Source: Alloprevotella sp.
GTDB lineage: Bacteria; Bacteroidota; Bacteroidia; Bacteroidales; Muribaculaceae
Assembly (NCBI GenBank): GCA_023663135.1
Contig: JAMPIE010000003.1
Location: 87,597 to 151,596, forward strand
Direction: 5' to 3'
DNA: 64,000 nucleotides
Shown here in pieces: positions 44,957 through 54,696 of this stretch. Below the pieces are notes generated by a model that was given only the letters and a program-made list of their open reading frames with translations, was not told where the DNA came from and did not search any database. The number at the start of each line of letters is the position of its first letter. Position 1 is the first letter of the stretch. The position numbers and the translations under genes are program-made.

Positions 44957-47371
44957 ATGAGACTTTCAGACCTCAAGCCGGGCGAGACCGCCCGCATTGT
45001 TAAGATCTTAGGCCACGGTGCTTTCCGCAAGCGGCTCATTGAGATGGGCTTTGTCAGCGGCCAGTCGGTAAAGATGATGCTCCACGCTCCGCTCCACGAC
45101 CCCATCAAGTATCAGATTATGGGTTATGAGGTGAGTTTGCGCAAGGCTGAGGCCAATCTCATCGAGGTCCACCCTTATGGGGCGACACGTCGGAGCAAAG
45201 TCACGTCGGCATCCGTGGCCGACGATAATACCGCCCCTTCTCTTTCGCCCAGGTCTGACGCGGTCGACTACGACCTCTCGCGCAAGACCATCAATGTGGC
45301 CCTCATCGGCAACCCCAACTGCGGCAAGACATCGCTCTTCAATATTGCCTCCGGTGCCCACGAGCATGTAGGAAATTATTCCGGAGTAACCGTCGATGCC
45401 AAGGAGGGTGTCTTCCGCCACAAGGGCTATACCTTCAACATCGTCGACCTCCCCGGCACTTACTCCCTCGACTCCTACTCTCCGGAGGAGCGTTATGTCC
45501 TCTCCCATCTGCGCAATAAGACCCCCGACGTGATTATCAACGTCGTCGTGGCCTCCAACCTTGAGCGCAACCTCTACCTATCCACCGAGCTCATCGACAT
45601 GGACCGTCCGATGGTGATGGCGCTGAATATGTATGACGAGCTCGAGGCCTCGGGCGATTCGCTCGACTTCTCCCTTTTAGCCGGCATGATTGGCGTTCCC
45701 ATCGTCCCGACGGTCAGCCGCTCGGGCCGAGGCATTGACCGCCTCTTCGACGCCGTCATCGCCGTCTATGAGGATAGGGCCGAGGCTGTCCGTCACATCC
45801 ATGTCCCCCTCGGCCCGGCCATTGAGCCTGCTGTCTCTGTCCTAAACAAGAAGCTCAAGGCCGACACCAATATCGACCATCGCTTCTCCCCACGCTACCT
45901 TGCCATCAAGCTCCTTGAGCACGACCCCGAGGCCGAAGACATCGTCCGTCGCTCGGTCGATGAGGCCACCACCTCAGCTTATATGGATCTCCGCGATTCG
46001 CTCGTGAGCGAGGTGGAGAGCTCCACCGGCGAGGACATCTCCTCGGCCATCGCTGCCGAGAAATATGGTTTCATCGCCGGTGCTCTGGCCGAGACCCACA
46101 CCAAAGGCACCGTCGACACCGCCCAACAAACCGCCATCATCGACTCGCTCGTCACCTCCCCCCTCTTTGGTTTCCCCATCTTTGCCGCCATCATGTTTCT
46201 CATCTTCTGGGCCACCTTCTCTATCGGTGCCTATCCCATGGAGTGGATTGAAGCCGGCGTGGCGTGGCTCAGCTCTTTCCTCGGCTCGACTATGTCCGAT
46301 GGCCCGCTGAAAGATCTGGTGTGCGACGGCATCATCGGCGGCGTAGGCGGTGTCATCATCTTTCTCCCCAACATCCTTATACTCTACTTCTGCATCTCCT
46401 TCATGGAGGATTCGGGCTACATGGCTCGCGCCGCCTTCATCATGGACAGGATTATGCATCGCATTGGCCTCCACGGCAAGTCGTTCATACCCCTTCTGAT
46501 GGGCTTTGGCTGCTCCGTGCCTGCCATCATGGCCACTCGCGCCATCGAGAGCCGCTCCTCGCGTCTGGTCACCATCCTCATCACTCCCTTCATGTCGTGT
46601 TCGGCCCGCCTCCCTATCTATATCCTCCTTGTCGGCACTTTCTTCTCGGCTCATGCTGCTATGGTCATCACTCTCCTCTACATGGCCGGCATCGTCGTGG
46701 CTATCTTTACGGCTCGTCTGCTCAGGCGCTTCTGGTTTAAGACCGACGTTGTGCCCTTCGTCATGGAGCTCCCGCCTTATCGTCTCCCGACCATGAAGGC
46801 CTCCTTGCGCCACATGTGGGCCAAGGGCGAGCAATACCTCCGCAAGATGGGCGGCATCATCCTTGTGGCCTCCGTCATCGTATGGGCCCTCAACTACTTC
46901 CCTCTCCGCGACGACCCCGCTCCCGATGCCCCGCCCCCAGCCGACAGCTCGGGCATCGACCCCTCGCGCGACTCCTACCTTGAGATGATGGGCAAGGTCG
47001 TCAACCCCATCATGGAGCCCCTTGGTATGCATTGGCGAGCCACTGTGGCTGCCCTTGCCGGTATCCCCGCCAAGGAGATTGTCGTCTCAACTCTCGGAGT
47101 GCTCTACACCGGCAGCGAGGAGGTCTCCGATGCCACTCTCGGAGAGCGTCTCACCACCCCCAATCCCGCCACCGGCCGGCCAGACTTCACCCCCGCCTCT
47201 GCCATAGCCTTTCTCCTCTTCGTGCTCCTCTTCTGTCCCTGCATAGCCACCCTCACCGCCATCGCGCGCGAGACCGGCTCATGGCGCTACGCCCTCTTCT
47301 CTGCCCTCTACAACACCGCCGTGGCCTGGCTCCTCTCCTTCCTCGTCTACCGCCTTGCCCTCCTCTTTTAA
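44957..47371 (+). CDS. feoB: FeoA-FeoB fusion ferrous iron transporter
   Basis: 804 residues. The start at 44957 (MRLSDLKPGETARIV) lies after the promoter; an upstream ATG at 44903 lies before it. Residues 1-75 are an SH3-like FeoA domain. The G domain has G1 GNPNCGKTSLFN, G2 GVTVDAKEG, G3 DLPGTYSL and G4 NMYDE. The FeoB membrane core with two Gate motifs follows (e.g. LLMGFGCSVPAIMATRAIESR, ITPFMSCSARLPIYILL), ending in a helix near 780-800. It imports Fe(II) across the inner membrane. The FeoA-FeoB fusion is typical of Bacteroidetes. The following ATPase gene starts 31 nt downstream. Confidence 0.96.
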   Translation: MRLSDLKPGETARIVKILGHGAFRKRLIEMGFVSGQSVKMMLHAPLHDPIKYQIMGYEVSLRKAEANLIEVHPYGATRRSKVTSASVADDNTAPSLSPRSDAVDYDLSRKTINVALIGNPNCGKTSLFNIASGAHEHVGNYSGVTVDAKEGVFRHKGYTFNIVDLPGTYSLDSYSPEERYVLSHLRNKTPDVIINVVVASNLERNLYLSTELIDMDRPMVMALNMYDELEASGDSLDFSLLAGMIGVPIVPTVSRSGRGIDRLFDAVIAVYEDRAEAVRHIHVPLGPAIEPAVSVLNKKLKADTNIDHRFSPRYLAIKLLEHDPEAEDIVRRSVDEATTSAYMDLRDSLVSEVESSTGEDISSAIAAEKYGFIAGALAETHTKGTVDTAQQTAIIDSLVTSPLFGFPIFAAIMFLIFWATFSIGAYPMEWIEAGVAWLSSFLGSTMSDGPLKDLVCDGIIGGVGGVIIFLPNILILYFCISFMEDSGYMARAAFIMDRIMHRIGLHGKSFIPLLMGFGCSVPAIMATRAIESRSSRLVTILITPFMSCSARLPIYILLVGTFFSAHAAMVITLLYMAGIVVAIFTARLLRRFWFKTDVVPFVMELPPYRLPTMKASLRHMWAKGEQYLRKMGGIILVASVIVWALNYFPLRDDPAPDAPPPADSSGIDPSRDSYLEMMGKVVNPIMEPLGMHWRATVAALAGIPAKEIVVSTLGVLYTGSEEVSDATLGERLTTPNPATGRPDFTPASAIAFLLFVLLFCPCIATLTAIARETGSWRYALFSALYNTAVAWLLSFLVYRLALLF

Positions 47372-47402
47372 CCCACCTCCAGGTATTGATTTTCTACGTC
47401 TT

Positions 47403-48386
47403 ATGCGAGTTAGAAATGAGACTGTCAGGGCTGAGGGCCTGGTCACCGGCTATTCAAGCCGCCACGGCAATGTTACGGTCACTGCGGGGGTGAGCGCGTC
47501 GCTCTTCTCGGGTGAGCTCACCTGTCTGTTGGGACCCAATGGCGCGGGCAAGTCGACGCTTATGAAGACGCTCTCGGGCTTCCTGCCGCCGCTCTCGGGC
47601 ATGGTGGCGGTGGAGGGCCGACGGATTGCCGATTACTCGGCTCCTGAGTTGGCAAGGGTGATCGGGGTGGTGCTCACTGAGCGCGTCACGCTTGCCAACA
47701 TGTCGGTTTATGAGCTCGTGGCTATGGGGCGCAGCCCCTACACCGGCTTTTGGGGACGGATGGACGCTCACGACCGCGAGGTGGTCGAGGAGTCGCTCGA
47801 TCTTGTCAGGGTAGGGGAGCTTCGCGATAGGATGGTGAGCACTCTGAGCGATGGCGAGCGCCAGAAGGTGATGATAGCCAAGGCGCTGGCCCAAGAGACT
47901 CCCGTGATCTTTCTCGACGAGCCCACCGCCTTCCTCGACTATCCCAGTAAGGTGGAGATCATGCAGCTGCTCCAGAGCCTATCGAGGGTCAAGCAAAAGA
48001 CCGTCTTCCTCTCTACGCACGACCTCGAGATTGCCCTCCAGATAGCCGACATGGCGTGGCTCATTGACCGCGAGCATGGCGTGGCAACCGGCGCACCTGA
48101 AGATCTCTCGGCCTCCGGGCTCCTGGGCCTTTACTTTGAGCGCGAGGGGATAGAGTTTGACATGGAGGCCGGACTCTTCCGCATTCGTCACCATATAACC
48201 CGATCCATACGACTTGATGGCGAGGGCCCCCGCGTAGGTCTTGTAGCCAAGGCCCTGGCTCGCAACGGCATCCAGGCCGGCCGAGATGTGGCCTCCGACG
48301 AGACGGTAGCCGTCACCGACGACGGCTACCTCTATCAAGGGCGTCTCCGCCCCTCCATCGAGGCCCTCCTTGGGGCCCTCCTATAG
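47403..48386 (+). CDS. Iron/siderophore-type ABC transporter ATPase
   Basis: 327 residues of the FecE/FhuC/BtuD type. Walker A is GPNGAGKST (about 42-50), the signature loop is TLSDGERQKV (about 140-149), Walker B is VIFLDEPTAFLD, and the H-loop is STHD. Such ATPases energise import of ferric siderophores, haem or cobalamin. About 75 residues follow the normal end of the family (RIRHHITRSIRLDG onward), an extension often seen in Bacteroidales. No permease or binding protein is encoded nearby, so its partner must be elsewhere. It follows feoAB after 31 nt, suggesting a shared iron-related transcript. A longer start at 47355 overlaps the feoB coding end and is not favoured. Confidence 0.88.
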   Translation: MRVRNETVRAEGLVTGYSSRHGNVTVTAGVSASLFSGELTCLLGPNGAGKSTLMKTLSGFLPPLSGMVAVEGRRIADYSAPELARVIGVVLTERVTLANMSVYELVAMGRSPYTGFWGRMDAHDREVVEESLDLVRVGELRDRMVSTLSDGERQKVMIAKALAQETPVIFLDEPTAFLDYPSKVEIMQLLQSLSRVKQKTVFLSTHDLEIALQIADMAWLIDREHGVATGAPEDLSASGLLGLYFEREGIEFDMEAGLFRIRHHITRSIRLDGEGPRVGLVAKALARNGIQAGRDVASDETVAVTDDGYLYQGRLRPSIEALLGALL

Positions 48387-48437
48387 CCCATGTCAGTAAT
48401 TATTTAGTTCTCATCAAGCCTATAATCGTTTGTGTAT

Positions 48438-48475
48438 CAATGAGGGAATACACTTTAGCGTGTCAATTCTCATTG
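48438..48475 (+). terminator. Imperfect hairpin after ABC ATPase gene
   Basis: CAATGAG at 48438 pairs with CTCATTG ending at 48475, with partial pairing inside (CAC/GTG). No U-run follows. It may be a weak terminator or a 3'-end structure 50 nt past the stop. The remainder of 48387-48604 is A/T-rich and shows nothing else. Confidence 0.4.
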
Positions 48476-48604
48476 AAAATCACATTTACTTAACAATAAA
48501 ATTTATCTTTTACAGCTGGAGAGGTTGGCGCCATAGACATTCGTTCATTATCCTCAACATGTATACTGTCAACCTCTCTTCCTCGCCGTGGGGCAGGAAA
48601 AAAA

Positions 48605-48636
48605 TTTGCGGGCGTGGGAGCAAATGCCTACCTTTG
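48605..48636 (+). promoter_or_regulatory. Promoter of the pseudouridine synthase gene
   Basis: TTTG (48605-48608), 20 nt, TACCTTTG (48629-48636). Full Bacteroidetes consensus, leaving a leader of about 30 nt before the ATG at 48672. Confidence 0.75.
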
Positions 48637-48671
48637 CTCAAAGGCTTGTCAATGAATGGGCCGGTATAGCT

Positions 48672-49343
48672 ATGGATATACTCTACGAGGACAATCATAT
48701 CTTGATAGTCAATAAGTTGCCCGGTGAGATAGTGCAGGGCGACAAGACCGGCGACACCCCTATGGTGGAGCAGCTTCGGAAATATCTTAAAGAAAAATAT
48801 CAGAAGCCGGGCAATGTGTTTTGCGGTGTAGTCCACCGCCTCGACCGCCCTGTGGAAGGCCTCGTGCTCTTTGCCAAGACCTCCAAAGCGCTCTCGCGTC
48901 TTAACGAGATGCTCCGCAAGGGGGAGATACACAAGAGCTATCGGGCGCTGACTCGCTGCGCGCCTGTTCCCGAGCAAGGGCGTATCGAGAGCTATATCAC
49001 CTCGGTGGAGCGCACCAACAAGAGTTACTCATGGTCCGAGCCTAAGGAGGGGGCCAAGCGAGCGTCGCTCTCCTATCGCGTGGCAGGCCACACCGACCGC
49101 TTCGCCCTCGTGGAGATAGGGCTGGAGACCGGGCGCAAGCATCAGATACGTGTGCAGCTCGCCTCTATAGGGTGTCCCATCAGGGGCGACCTCAAGTATG
49201 GCGACAAGCGCTCCAACCCCGACGGCTCTATCTCGCTCCAAGCCTTCAGACTCCGCTTTGTCCATCCCGTGAGCCACAAGGAGATTGACCTCACGGCTCC
49301 ATACCCACCGCAGTGGCCCGCTTTGGTGGATGATGAGTCTTGA
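48672..49343 (+). CDS. RluA-family rRNA/tRNA pseudouridine synthase
   Basis: 223 residues. The start at 48672 (MDILYEDNHILIVNK) fits both the promoter and the family; the longer frame from 48588 begins inside the promoter. The catalytic motif is HRLDRPVEGLVLFAKT with Asp58. Further family features are ALTRCAPVPEQG and LETGRKHQIRVQLASIGCPIRGDLKYG. It has no S4 domain, so it belongs to the short RluA/TruC-like branch; the target uridine is unknown. It precedes the mutAB promoter. Confidence 0.92.
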   Translation: MDILYEDNHILIVNKLPGEIVQGDKTGDTPMVEQLRKYLKEKYQKPGNVFCGVVHRLDRPVEGLVLFAKTSKALSRLNEMLRKGEIHKSYRALTRCAPVPEQGRIESYITSVERTNKSYSWSEPKEGAKRASLSYRVAGHTDRFALVEIGLETGRKHQIRVQLASIGCPIRGDLKYGDKRSNPDGSISLQAFRLRFVHPVSHKEIDLTAPYPPQWPALVDDES

Positions 49344-49346
49344 TTA

Positions 49347-49378
49347 TTTGCGAAAAGTGAAAAGAATTTGTAACTTTG
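49347..49378 (+). promoter_or_regulatory. mutAB promoter
   Basis: TTTG (49347-49350), 20 nt, TAACTTTG (49371-49378), immediately after the pseudouridine synthase stop. It leaves a leader of about 50 nt before mutA. Within the leader GCGCCATTTGGCGC (49383-49396) is a small perfect hairpin just downstream of the expected start point. Confidence 0.75.
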
Positions 49379-49435
49379 CGCTGCGCCATTTGGCGCACTG
49401 ATGATACCGTAACCAATCACACGAACACCATAATC

Positions 49436-51301
49436 ATGGCAGAAAAAAAAGAACTATTGTTTGACCAGTTCCCACCGGTCTCCACCGCTGAGTGGAAGGC
49501 CAAGGTGGAAGCCGACCTCAAGGGAGCGCCCTTTGACAAGAAACTTGTCTGGCGTACCAATGAGGGCTTCAATGTGCAGCCCATGTATAGGGCCGAAGAC
49601 ATTGAGGGCTTCAGGAGCCTTGACTCACTCCCCGGCGAATTTCCATTCATACGCGGCACTCGCTGCAACAACGACTGGCTCTCTCGCCAGGAGATCGACG
49701 AGCCCTCTCCTGAGGAGTGTAACAAAAAAGCGCTTGAGGTATTGACCAAAGGAATCAACTCGCTTGGTTTCAAAGTGTCAGAGCCTACAAAGGCCACCGT
49801 TTCCGCTCTCCTCGGGGGTATCGATTTATCCAATGTAGAGATCAACTTTTCCTGCTGCCCCAAGAGCGCTCTCGCTCTCGCCAAGGCCCTCGTTGACTAT
49901 GTCACCGAGAAGGGCTGCGCCGACTCCTTCCGTGGCTCCATAGATTTCAACCCTTATCGCCGTCCCTTGCGCCACGGTGAGCCATTCCCCGGCTCTGTGG
50001 CGGATATGGCCAAGGCCCTTCTTCAGGCCGCCGAACCGCTGAAGGGGCTCAAGGTGCTTGCCGTCGACTCCGATATGCTGGCCAATGCCGGTGCCTACAT
50101 CTATCAGGAGCTCGGTTATGCAATGGCCTGGGGTGCTCAGTGGCTCACCTCGCTCACCGAGGCAGGTGTGCCCGTCGAGACCGTGGCTAAGCGCGTGAAG
50201 TTTAACATGGGCATCTCGTCCAACTATTTCATGGAGCTCGCCAAGTTTCGCGCCGCTCGCATGCTGTGGGCTCAGATCGTAAAGGCCTACGAGCCTAAGT
50301 GTGACTGCTGCTGCAAGATGGCAGTCCACGCCACCACCTCGCGCTTCAACCAGACCATCTACGATGCCCACGTCAACCTCCTCCGCTCCCAGACAGAGTG
50401 TATGAGCGCTGCTCTGGCCGGAGTAGACTCCATCACCGTCACCCCATTCGACACACCATACAAGCGTCCCGACGACTTCTCGGAGCGCATAGCCCGCAAC
50501 CAGCAGTTCTTGCTTAAGGAGGAGAGCCATCTCGACAAGGTGGTTGACCCCGCCGGCGGTAGCTACTATGTCGAGACACTCACCATGTCGTTGGCCGGTG
50601 AGGCCTGGAAGCTCTTCCTCAACGTAGAGGATAAGGGAGGCTTTGCTCAATGTCTTGACAATGGCAGCGTCCAGAGTGCTATCCGCGAAGCCTCGGCCAA
50701 GCGCCACACCGACGTGGCTCGCCGCAAAGAGATTCTCCTCGGCACCAACCAATATCCCAACATCAACGAGATGGCCGCTGAGAAGATTGAATCAATCGGC
50801 AGTGCCAACGCCTGTGCCTGCTCCCATCACGCTCCCGCCACCGACGCCGACCTCAAGGGACTGCCCACCACTCGCGCCGCCTCCGACTTCGAGGCCCTGC
50901 GCCTGGCCACCGAGGCTGCTCAAAACCGTCCCAAGGTGTTTATGCTCACCATCGGTAATCTGGCCATGCGACTGGCTCGTGCACAGTTCTCCACCAACTT
51001 CTTTGGCTGTGCCGGCTATGAGATTATCGACAATCTCGGCTTCAACACCGTCCAAGAAGGCGTTGATGCAGCCCTCGAGAAGGGCGCCGACGTGGTGGTG
51101 CTCTGCTCTTCCGACGACGAATATGCCACTCTCGCCCCCGAAGCATTCAAGTATCTTGACGGTAGGGCTCAGTTTGTTGTGGCCGGTGCTCCGGCCTGCA
51201 TGGACGACCTCAAAGCCGCCGGCATCAACGACTATATCCACGTGCGCGTCAATGTCCTCGACACACTGCGCGACTTCAACTCTCGCCTGCTCCGCAACTA
51301 A
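49436..51301 (+). CDS. mutA: Methylmalonyl-CoA mutase, small subunit
   Basis: 621 residues from MAEKKELLFDQFPPV; the longer frame begins inside the promoter. It is the non-catalytic partner of MutB: the TIM-barrel domain (about 1-480) and the C-terminal Rossmann domain (about 500-621) are present, but the cobalamin His motif DxHxxG of MutB is absent from the latter. Family features are MYRAEDIEGF, NMGISSNYFMELAKFRAARMLW and VVDPAGGSYYVETLT. The heterodimer interconverts succinyl-CoA and methylmalonyl-CoA on the way to propionate, a main fermentation product in Bacteroidales. mutB follows after 26 nt. Confidence 0.96.
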   Translation: MAEKKELLFDQFPPVSTAEWKAKVEADLKGAPFDKKLVWRTNEGFNVQPMYRAEDIEGFRSLDSLPGEFPFIRGTRCNNDWLSRQEIDEPSPEECNKKALEVLTKGINSLGFKVSEPTKATVSALLGGIDLSNVEINFSCCPKSALALAKALVDYVTEKGCADSFRGSIDFNPYRRPLRHGEPFPGSVADMAKALLQAAEPLKGLKVLAVDSDMLANAGAYIYQELGYAMAWGAQWLTSLTEAGVPVETVAKRVKFNMGISSNYFMELAKFRAARMLWAQIVKAYEPKCDCCCKMAVHATTSRFNQTIYDAHVNLLRSQTECMSAALAGVDSITVTPFDTPYKRPDDFSERIARNQQFLLKEESHLDKVVDPAGGSYYVETLTMSLAGEAWKLFLNVEDKGGFAQCLDNGSVQSAIREASAKRHTDVARRKEILLGTNQYPNINEMAAEKIESIGSANACACSHHAPATDADLKGLPTTRAASDFEALRLATEAAQNRPKVFMLTIGNLAMRLARAQFSTNFFGCAGYEIIDNLGFNTVQEGVDAALEKGADVVVLCSSDDEYATLAPEAFKYLDGRAQFVVAGAPACMDDLKAAGINDYIHVRVNVLDTLRDFNSRLLRN

Positions 51302-51327
51302 TACCCTCATCCACCATTACATAAGAT

Positions 51328-53472
51328 ATGAAACCTGATTTCAAATCCATTGACATATCATGCGATCCCTTCAAGGGTTCTCAGACCGGCGGATGCGCCG
51401 TTCAGGGTGAGGATTGGCTCACTCCCGAGCGTATTCCCGTAAAGCCTATCTACACCCGCGATGACCTCGAGGGCATGGAGCACCTCAACTATGTCTCCGG
51501 CCTTCCCCCCTTCCTTCGCGGCCCGTATAGCGCCATGTATCCTCTCCGCCCCTGGACCATCCGTCAGTATGCCGGCTTCTCCACTGCCGCAGAGAGTAAC
51601 GCTTTCTATCGTCGTAACCTTGCCTCAGGTCAGAAAGGCCTCTCCGTGGCTTTTGACCTTGCCACCCACCGCGGCTATGATGCCGACCATCCTCGCGTTG
51701 TTGGCGATGTCGGCAAGGCCGGCGTATCTATCTGCTCGCTTGAGGATATGAAGGTGCTCTTTGATGGCATTCCCCTCAACAAGATGTCTGTCTCGATGAC
51801 CATGAATGGTGCGGTGCTTCCCGTCCTCGCCTTCTACATCAACGCAGGCCTGGAGCAGGGCGCAAAGCTCGACGAGATGGCCGGAACCATCCAAAACGAC
51901 ATCCTCAAAGAATTCATGGTGAGAAACACCTACATCTACCCGCCTGAATTCTCGATGCGAATTATTGCCGATATTTTTGAGTATACATCACAAAACATGC
52001 CCAAGTTCAACTCGATCTCCATCTCCGGCTATCACATGCAGGAGGCCGGCGCAACGTGCGACATCGAGTTGGCCTACACCCTTGCTGACGGCCTGGAATA
52101 TCTCCGTGCAGGCGTCAACGCCGGCATGGACATCGACGCCTTTGCTCCCCGCCTCTCTTTCTTCTGGGCCATTGGCATGAACTTCTTCATGGAGATTGCC
52201 AAGATGCGCGCCGCTCGTATGCTTTGGGCCAAGATCGTCAAGCAGTTCAACCCCAAGAACCCAAAGTCGCTCGCCCTCCGCACCCACTCACAGACCTCAG
52301 GCTGGAGCCTCACCGAGCAAGACCCCTTCAACAATGTTGGTCGCACATGCATCGAGGCCATGGGTGCTGCCCTCGGCCACACTCAGAGCCTCCACACCAA
52401 CGCTCTTGACGAAGCCATTGCCCTCCCCACCGACTTCTCCGCTCGAATTGCGCGTAATACTCAGATCTACATTCAGGAAGAGACGATGGTTACCAAGCAG
52501 GTCGATCCATGGGCCGGCTCTTACTATGTTGAAAGCCTCACCAATGAAATTGCCCATCGTGCATGGGAGCATATCCAGGAGATCGAGAAGCTCGGCGGCA
52601 TGGCCAAGGCCATCGAGACCGGTCTGCCCAAACTTCGCATCGAGGAGGCTGCTGCCCGCACTCAGGCTCGCATCGACTCAGGCCGCCAGACCATCGTTGG
52701 CATCAACAAATATCGCCTTGACCATGAAGATCCTATCGACATCCTTGAAATTGACAACACCGAGGTGCGCAAGGAACAGATTGAGCGTCTCAACGAAGTG
52801 AAGGCCCATCGCGATGAGGCTGCCGTCAAGAAGGCTCTCGAGGCCATCACCGAATGTGTCCGCACAAGGGAGGGTAATCTGCTTGACCTGGCTGTCAAGG
52901 CTGCCGGTCTCAGAGCCACCCTCGGCGAGATTTCTGATGCCTGCGAAGCTGTCGTGGGTCGCTATAAAGCTCAAATTAGAACCATTTCAGGCGTGTACTC
53001 CAACGAAACCCAAGAAGACCCTGACTTCATCAGGGCTCGCAAGATGACCGAAGAATTTGCCAAGCGCGAAGGTCGTCAGCCACGTATCATGATTGCCAAG
53101 ATGGGCCAGGATGGCCATGACCGTGGCGCTAAGGTAGTGGCCACCGGCTATGCCGACTGTGGCTTCGACGTAGATATGGGTCCACTGTTCCAGACCCCTG
53201 CCGAAGCCGCTCGCCAGGCTGTCGAAAATGATGTCCATATCCTCGGAGTAAGCTCCCTCGCTGCCGGCCACAAGACTCTCGTCCCTCAGGTGATTGAAGA
53301 ACTAAAGAAGCTCGGGCGTGAGGATATCTTAGTTACTGCCGGCGGCGTTATCCCCGCTCAAGACTATGACTTCTTATACAAGGCCGGTGTTGCCGCCATC
53401 TTTGGCCCCGGCACTCGTATTCCCGATTCGGCCATAAAGATGCTCGAGCTTCTCGACGACTCAGAGCACTAA
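51328..53472 (+). CDS. mutB: Methylmalonyl-CoA mutase, large (catalytic) subunit
   Basis: 714 residues. The substrate-binding barrel (about 1-560) contains [39 protein letters not shown] and [19 protein letters not shown]. The C-terminal B12 domain has [13 protein letters not shown] with the lower-ligand His597. It catalyses the adenosylcobalamin-dependent rearrangement of (R)-methylmalonyl-CoA and succinyl-CoA. It is the second gene of the mutAB operon; no meaB-like chaperone or epimerase gene is in the window. Confidence 0.97.
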   Translation: MKPDFKSIDISCDPFKGSQTGGCAVQGEDWLTPERIPVKPIYTRDDLEGMEHLNYVSGLPPFLRGPYSAMYPLRPWTIRQYAGFSTAAESNAFYRRNLASGQKGLSVAFDLATHRGYDADHPRVVGDVGKAGVSICSLEDMKVLFDGIPLNKMSVSMTMNGAVLPVLAFYINAGLEQGAKLDEMAGTIQNDILKEFMVRNTYIYPPEFSMRIIADIFEYTSQNMPKFNSISISGYHMQEAGATCDIELAYTLADGLEYLRAGVNAGMDIDAFAPRLSFFWAIGMNFFMEIAKMRAARMLWAKIVKQFNPKNPKSLALRTHSQTSGWSLTEQDPFNNVGRTCIEAMGAALGHTQSLHTNALDEAIALPTDFSARIARNTQIYIQEETMVTKQVDPWAGSYYVESLTNEIAHRAWEHIQEIEKLGGMAKAIETGLPKLRIEEAAARTQARIDSGRQTIVGINKYRLDHEDPIDILEIDNTEVRKEQIERLNEVKAHRDEAAVKKALEAITECVRTREGNLLDLAVKAAGLRATLGEISDACEAVVGRYKAQIRTISGVYSNETQEDPDFIRARKMTEEFAKREGRQPRIMIAKMGQDGHDRGAKVVATGYADCGFDVDMGPLFQTPAEAARQAVENDVHILGVSSLAAGHKTLVPQVIEELKKLGREDILVTAGGVIPAQDYDFLYKAGVAAIFGPGTRIPDSAIKMLELLDDSEH

Positions 53473-53494
53473 GCCACTATCATTCCTACAAAAT

Positions 53495-53535
53495 TAAGTG
53501 GGAGGCAGATATTCAATGTATCTGCCTCCCGCTTA
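53495..53535. terminator. Bidirectional terminator between mutB and DUF2027-Smr gene
   Basis: 17-nt arms (53495-53511, 53519-53535; core GGGAGGCAGATA and TATCTGCCTCCC) with a 7-nt loop. TTTTG follows on the plus strand and AATTTTG on the minus strand, so it can serve both convergent genes. Confidence 0.85.
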
Positions 53536-53562
53536 TTTTGTAGCCTAAAGAGCTATGGCATT

Positions 53563-54696
53563 TCAGCGAATGGTAACCTGTGTGGCTCCGTAACCATATT
53601 CAAGGAAGGATGCGTCCTGGACGTCATGACCCTTATAGCGGTGGCTCAGCTCCTTAAGGATGGCGGCGCGTAGCACACCCTCCCCCTTGCCATGGATAAA
53701 GATCAGCTTACGCCCATGCTCCTTGAGGTTGGCGTCCATCACTTCGCGAAAACGGTCAACCTGTAGATTGAGCATGTCGGCATTAGATAGACCGCGGGTG
53801 GAGTCGACAAGCTCAGTGATGTGGAGGTCAGTGACGATGGGCTCGCCGGGCTTAAGGCTCGGCTTGGAGCGATGTGACACGGGGCGAGGCGACCGGCGAT
53901 CGGCTCTTTGCTTCTCCATCATATTGCGGCGCAGCAGCTCGGGGTTGGGCGCGGGAGCCTGCCCGAGCGGCATGTCAGCGGTTATCATCTTTAGCTCTAT
54001 CACCGGCTCGTCGAAATAGTCGGAGGGCCTGAAGCAATGAAGCTTAAAGAATTTGGTGGTGTCGAGCTTAATGTCTATGCTTCCCGGTGCTTTAAGGCCA
54101 AAAGACTTTGAGGGCTTAAAAGCAATGTATTGCATTACGATGCGATCCATATTGGGAAGCATTTCGCGAGATATTTCGGCGATAAATTCCTGGATGTTAG
54201 GCTCTATTATACCTTGCGCGAGGGGGCTCCACTCTGCGGCCTCGTCTGAGCGAGCGGCCAGCGAGTAGGCAAGGAAATAGTTGGAATCGTTGACCAAGAA
54301 GGCGTCATAAGACACTGAGGGGTCGGAGAGTCGCTTGAGGTCAGAGGCAGCGAAAGCGAGGACGACATTAAGAGTGTTGCCGCCTTCGGTTTCCTCAGCC
54401 TCAGCTGAGAGCTCGGGGATTGACGGCTTGAAGCCGGGCACACGGTCGGCCACTGCGCGGGGAGTTGGCGTGGCGTCCACCACAGTCTTAGCTTTATGTC
54501 CCATGGGGCTTGAGGCTTTATCGACGGTGGCGGTCATCTGTGCGTCGGCAGCTTGAGCCACGACGACACACTCGCGCATAAGGACAGGCACTTGGAAGCC
54601 ATCCTCATCCTCAACGTAGGCGAGCTGGCCGTCGATCTTGACCACCTTGCCACCGCCTACACTGTTGAGAAATCTAACGGTATCTCCTATCTTCAT
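53563..54696 (-). CDS. DUF2027 and Smr domain protein
   Basis: 377 residues. A small N-terminal beta domain (MKIGDTVRFLNSVGGGKVVKID) is followed by a DUF2027 region (about 100-255). The C-terminal Smr domain (about 285-377) has TDLHITELVD and FIHGKGEGVLR, corresponding to the DxH and HGxG motifs of MutS2/Smr nucleases. Smr domains nick or bind nucleic acid and may act on collided ribosomes or recombination intermediates; the role in this architecture is unknown. Its ATG overlaps the stop of the upstream Tricorn-type protease gene. Confidence 0.85.
   Translation of the reverse strand: MKIGDTVRFLNSVGGGKVVKIDGQLAYVEDEDGFQVPVLMRECVVVAQAADAQMTATVDKASSPMGHKAKTVVDATPTPRAVADRVPGFKPSIPELSAEAEETEGGNTLNVVLAFAASDLKRLSDPSVSYDAFLVNDSNYFLAYSLAARSDEAAEWSPLAQGIIEPNIQEFIAEISREMLPNMDRIVMQYIAFKPSKSFGLKAPGSIDIKLDTTKFFKLHCFRPSDYFDEPVIELKMITADMPLGQAPAPNPELLRRNMMEKQRADRRSPRPVSHRSKPSLKPGEPIVTDLHITELVDSTRGLSNADMLNLQVDRFREVMDANLKEHGRKLIFIHGKGEGVLRAAILKELSHRYKGHDVQDASFLEYGYGATQVTIR

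Noticed and set aside
48430..48669. 79-codon plus-strand frame before the pseudouridine synthase gene
   Set aside because: It overlaps the consensus promoter at 48605-48636 and a hairpin, and shows no protein-like conservation pattern.
49826..50752. Minus-strand 308-codon frame opposite mutA
   Set aside because: Antisense shadow of mutA; residue composition (His/Leu/Val/Gly-rich) is typical of a reverse-frame reading and no promoter fits.
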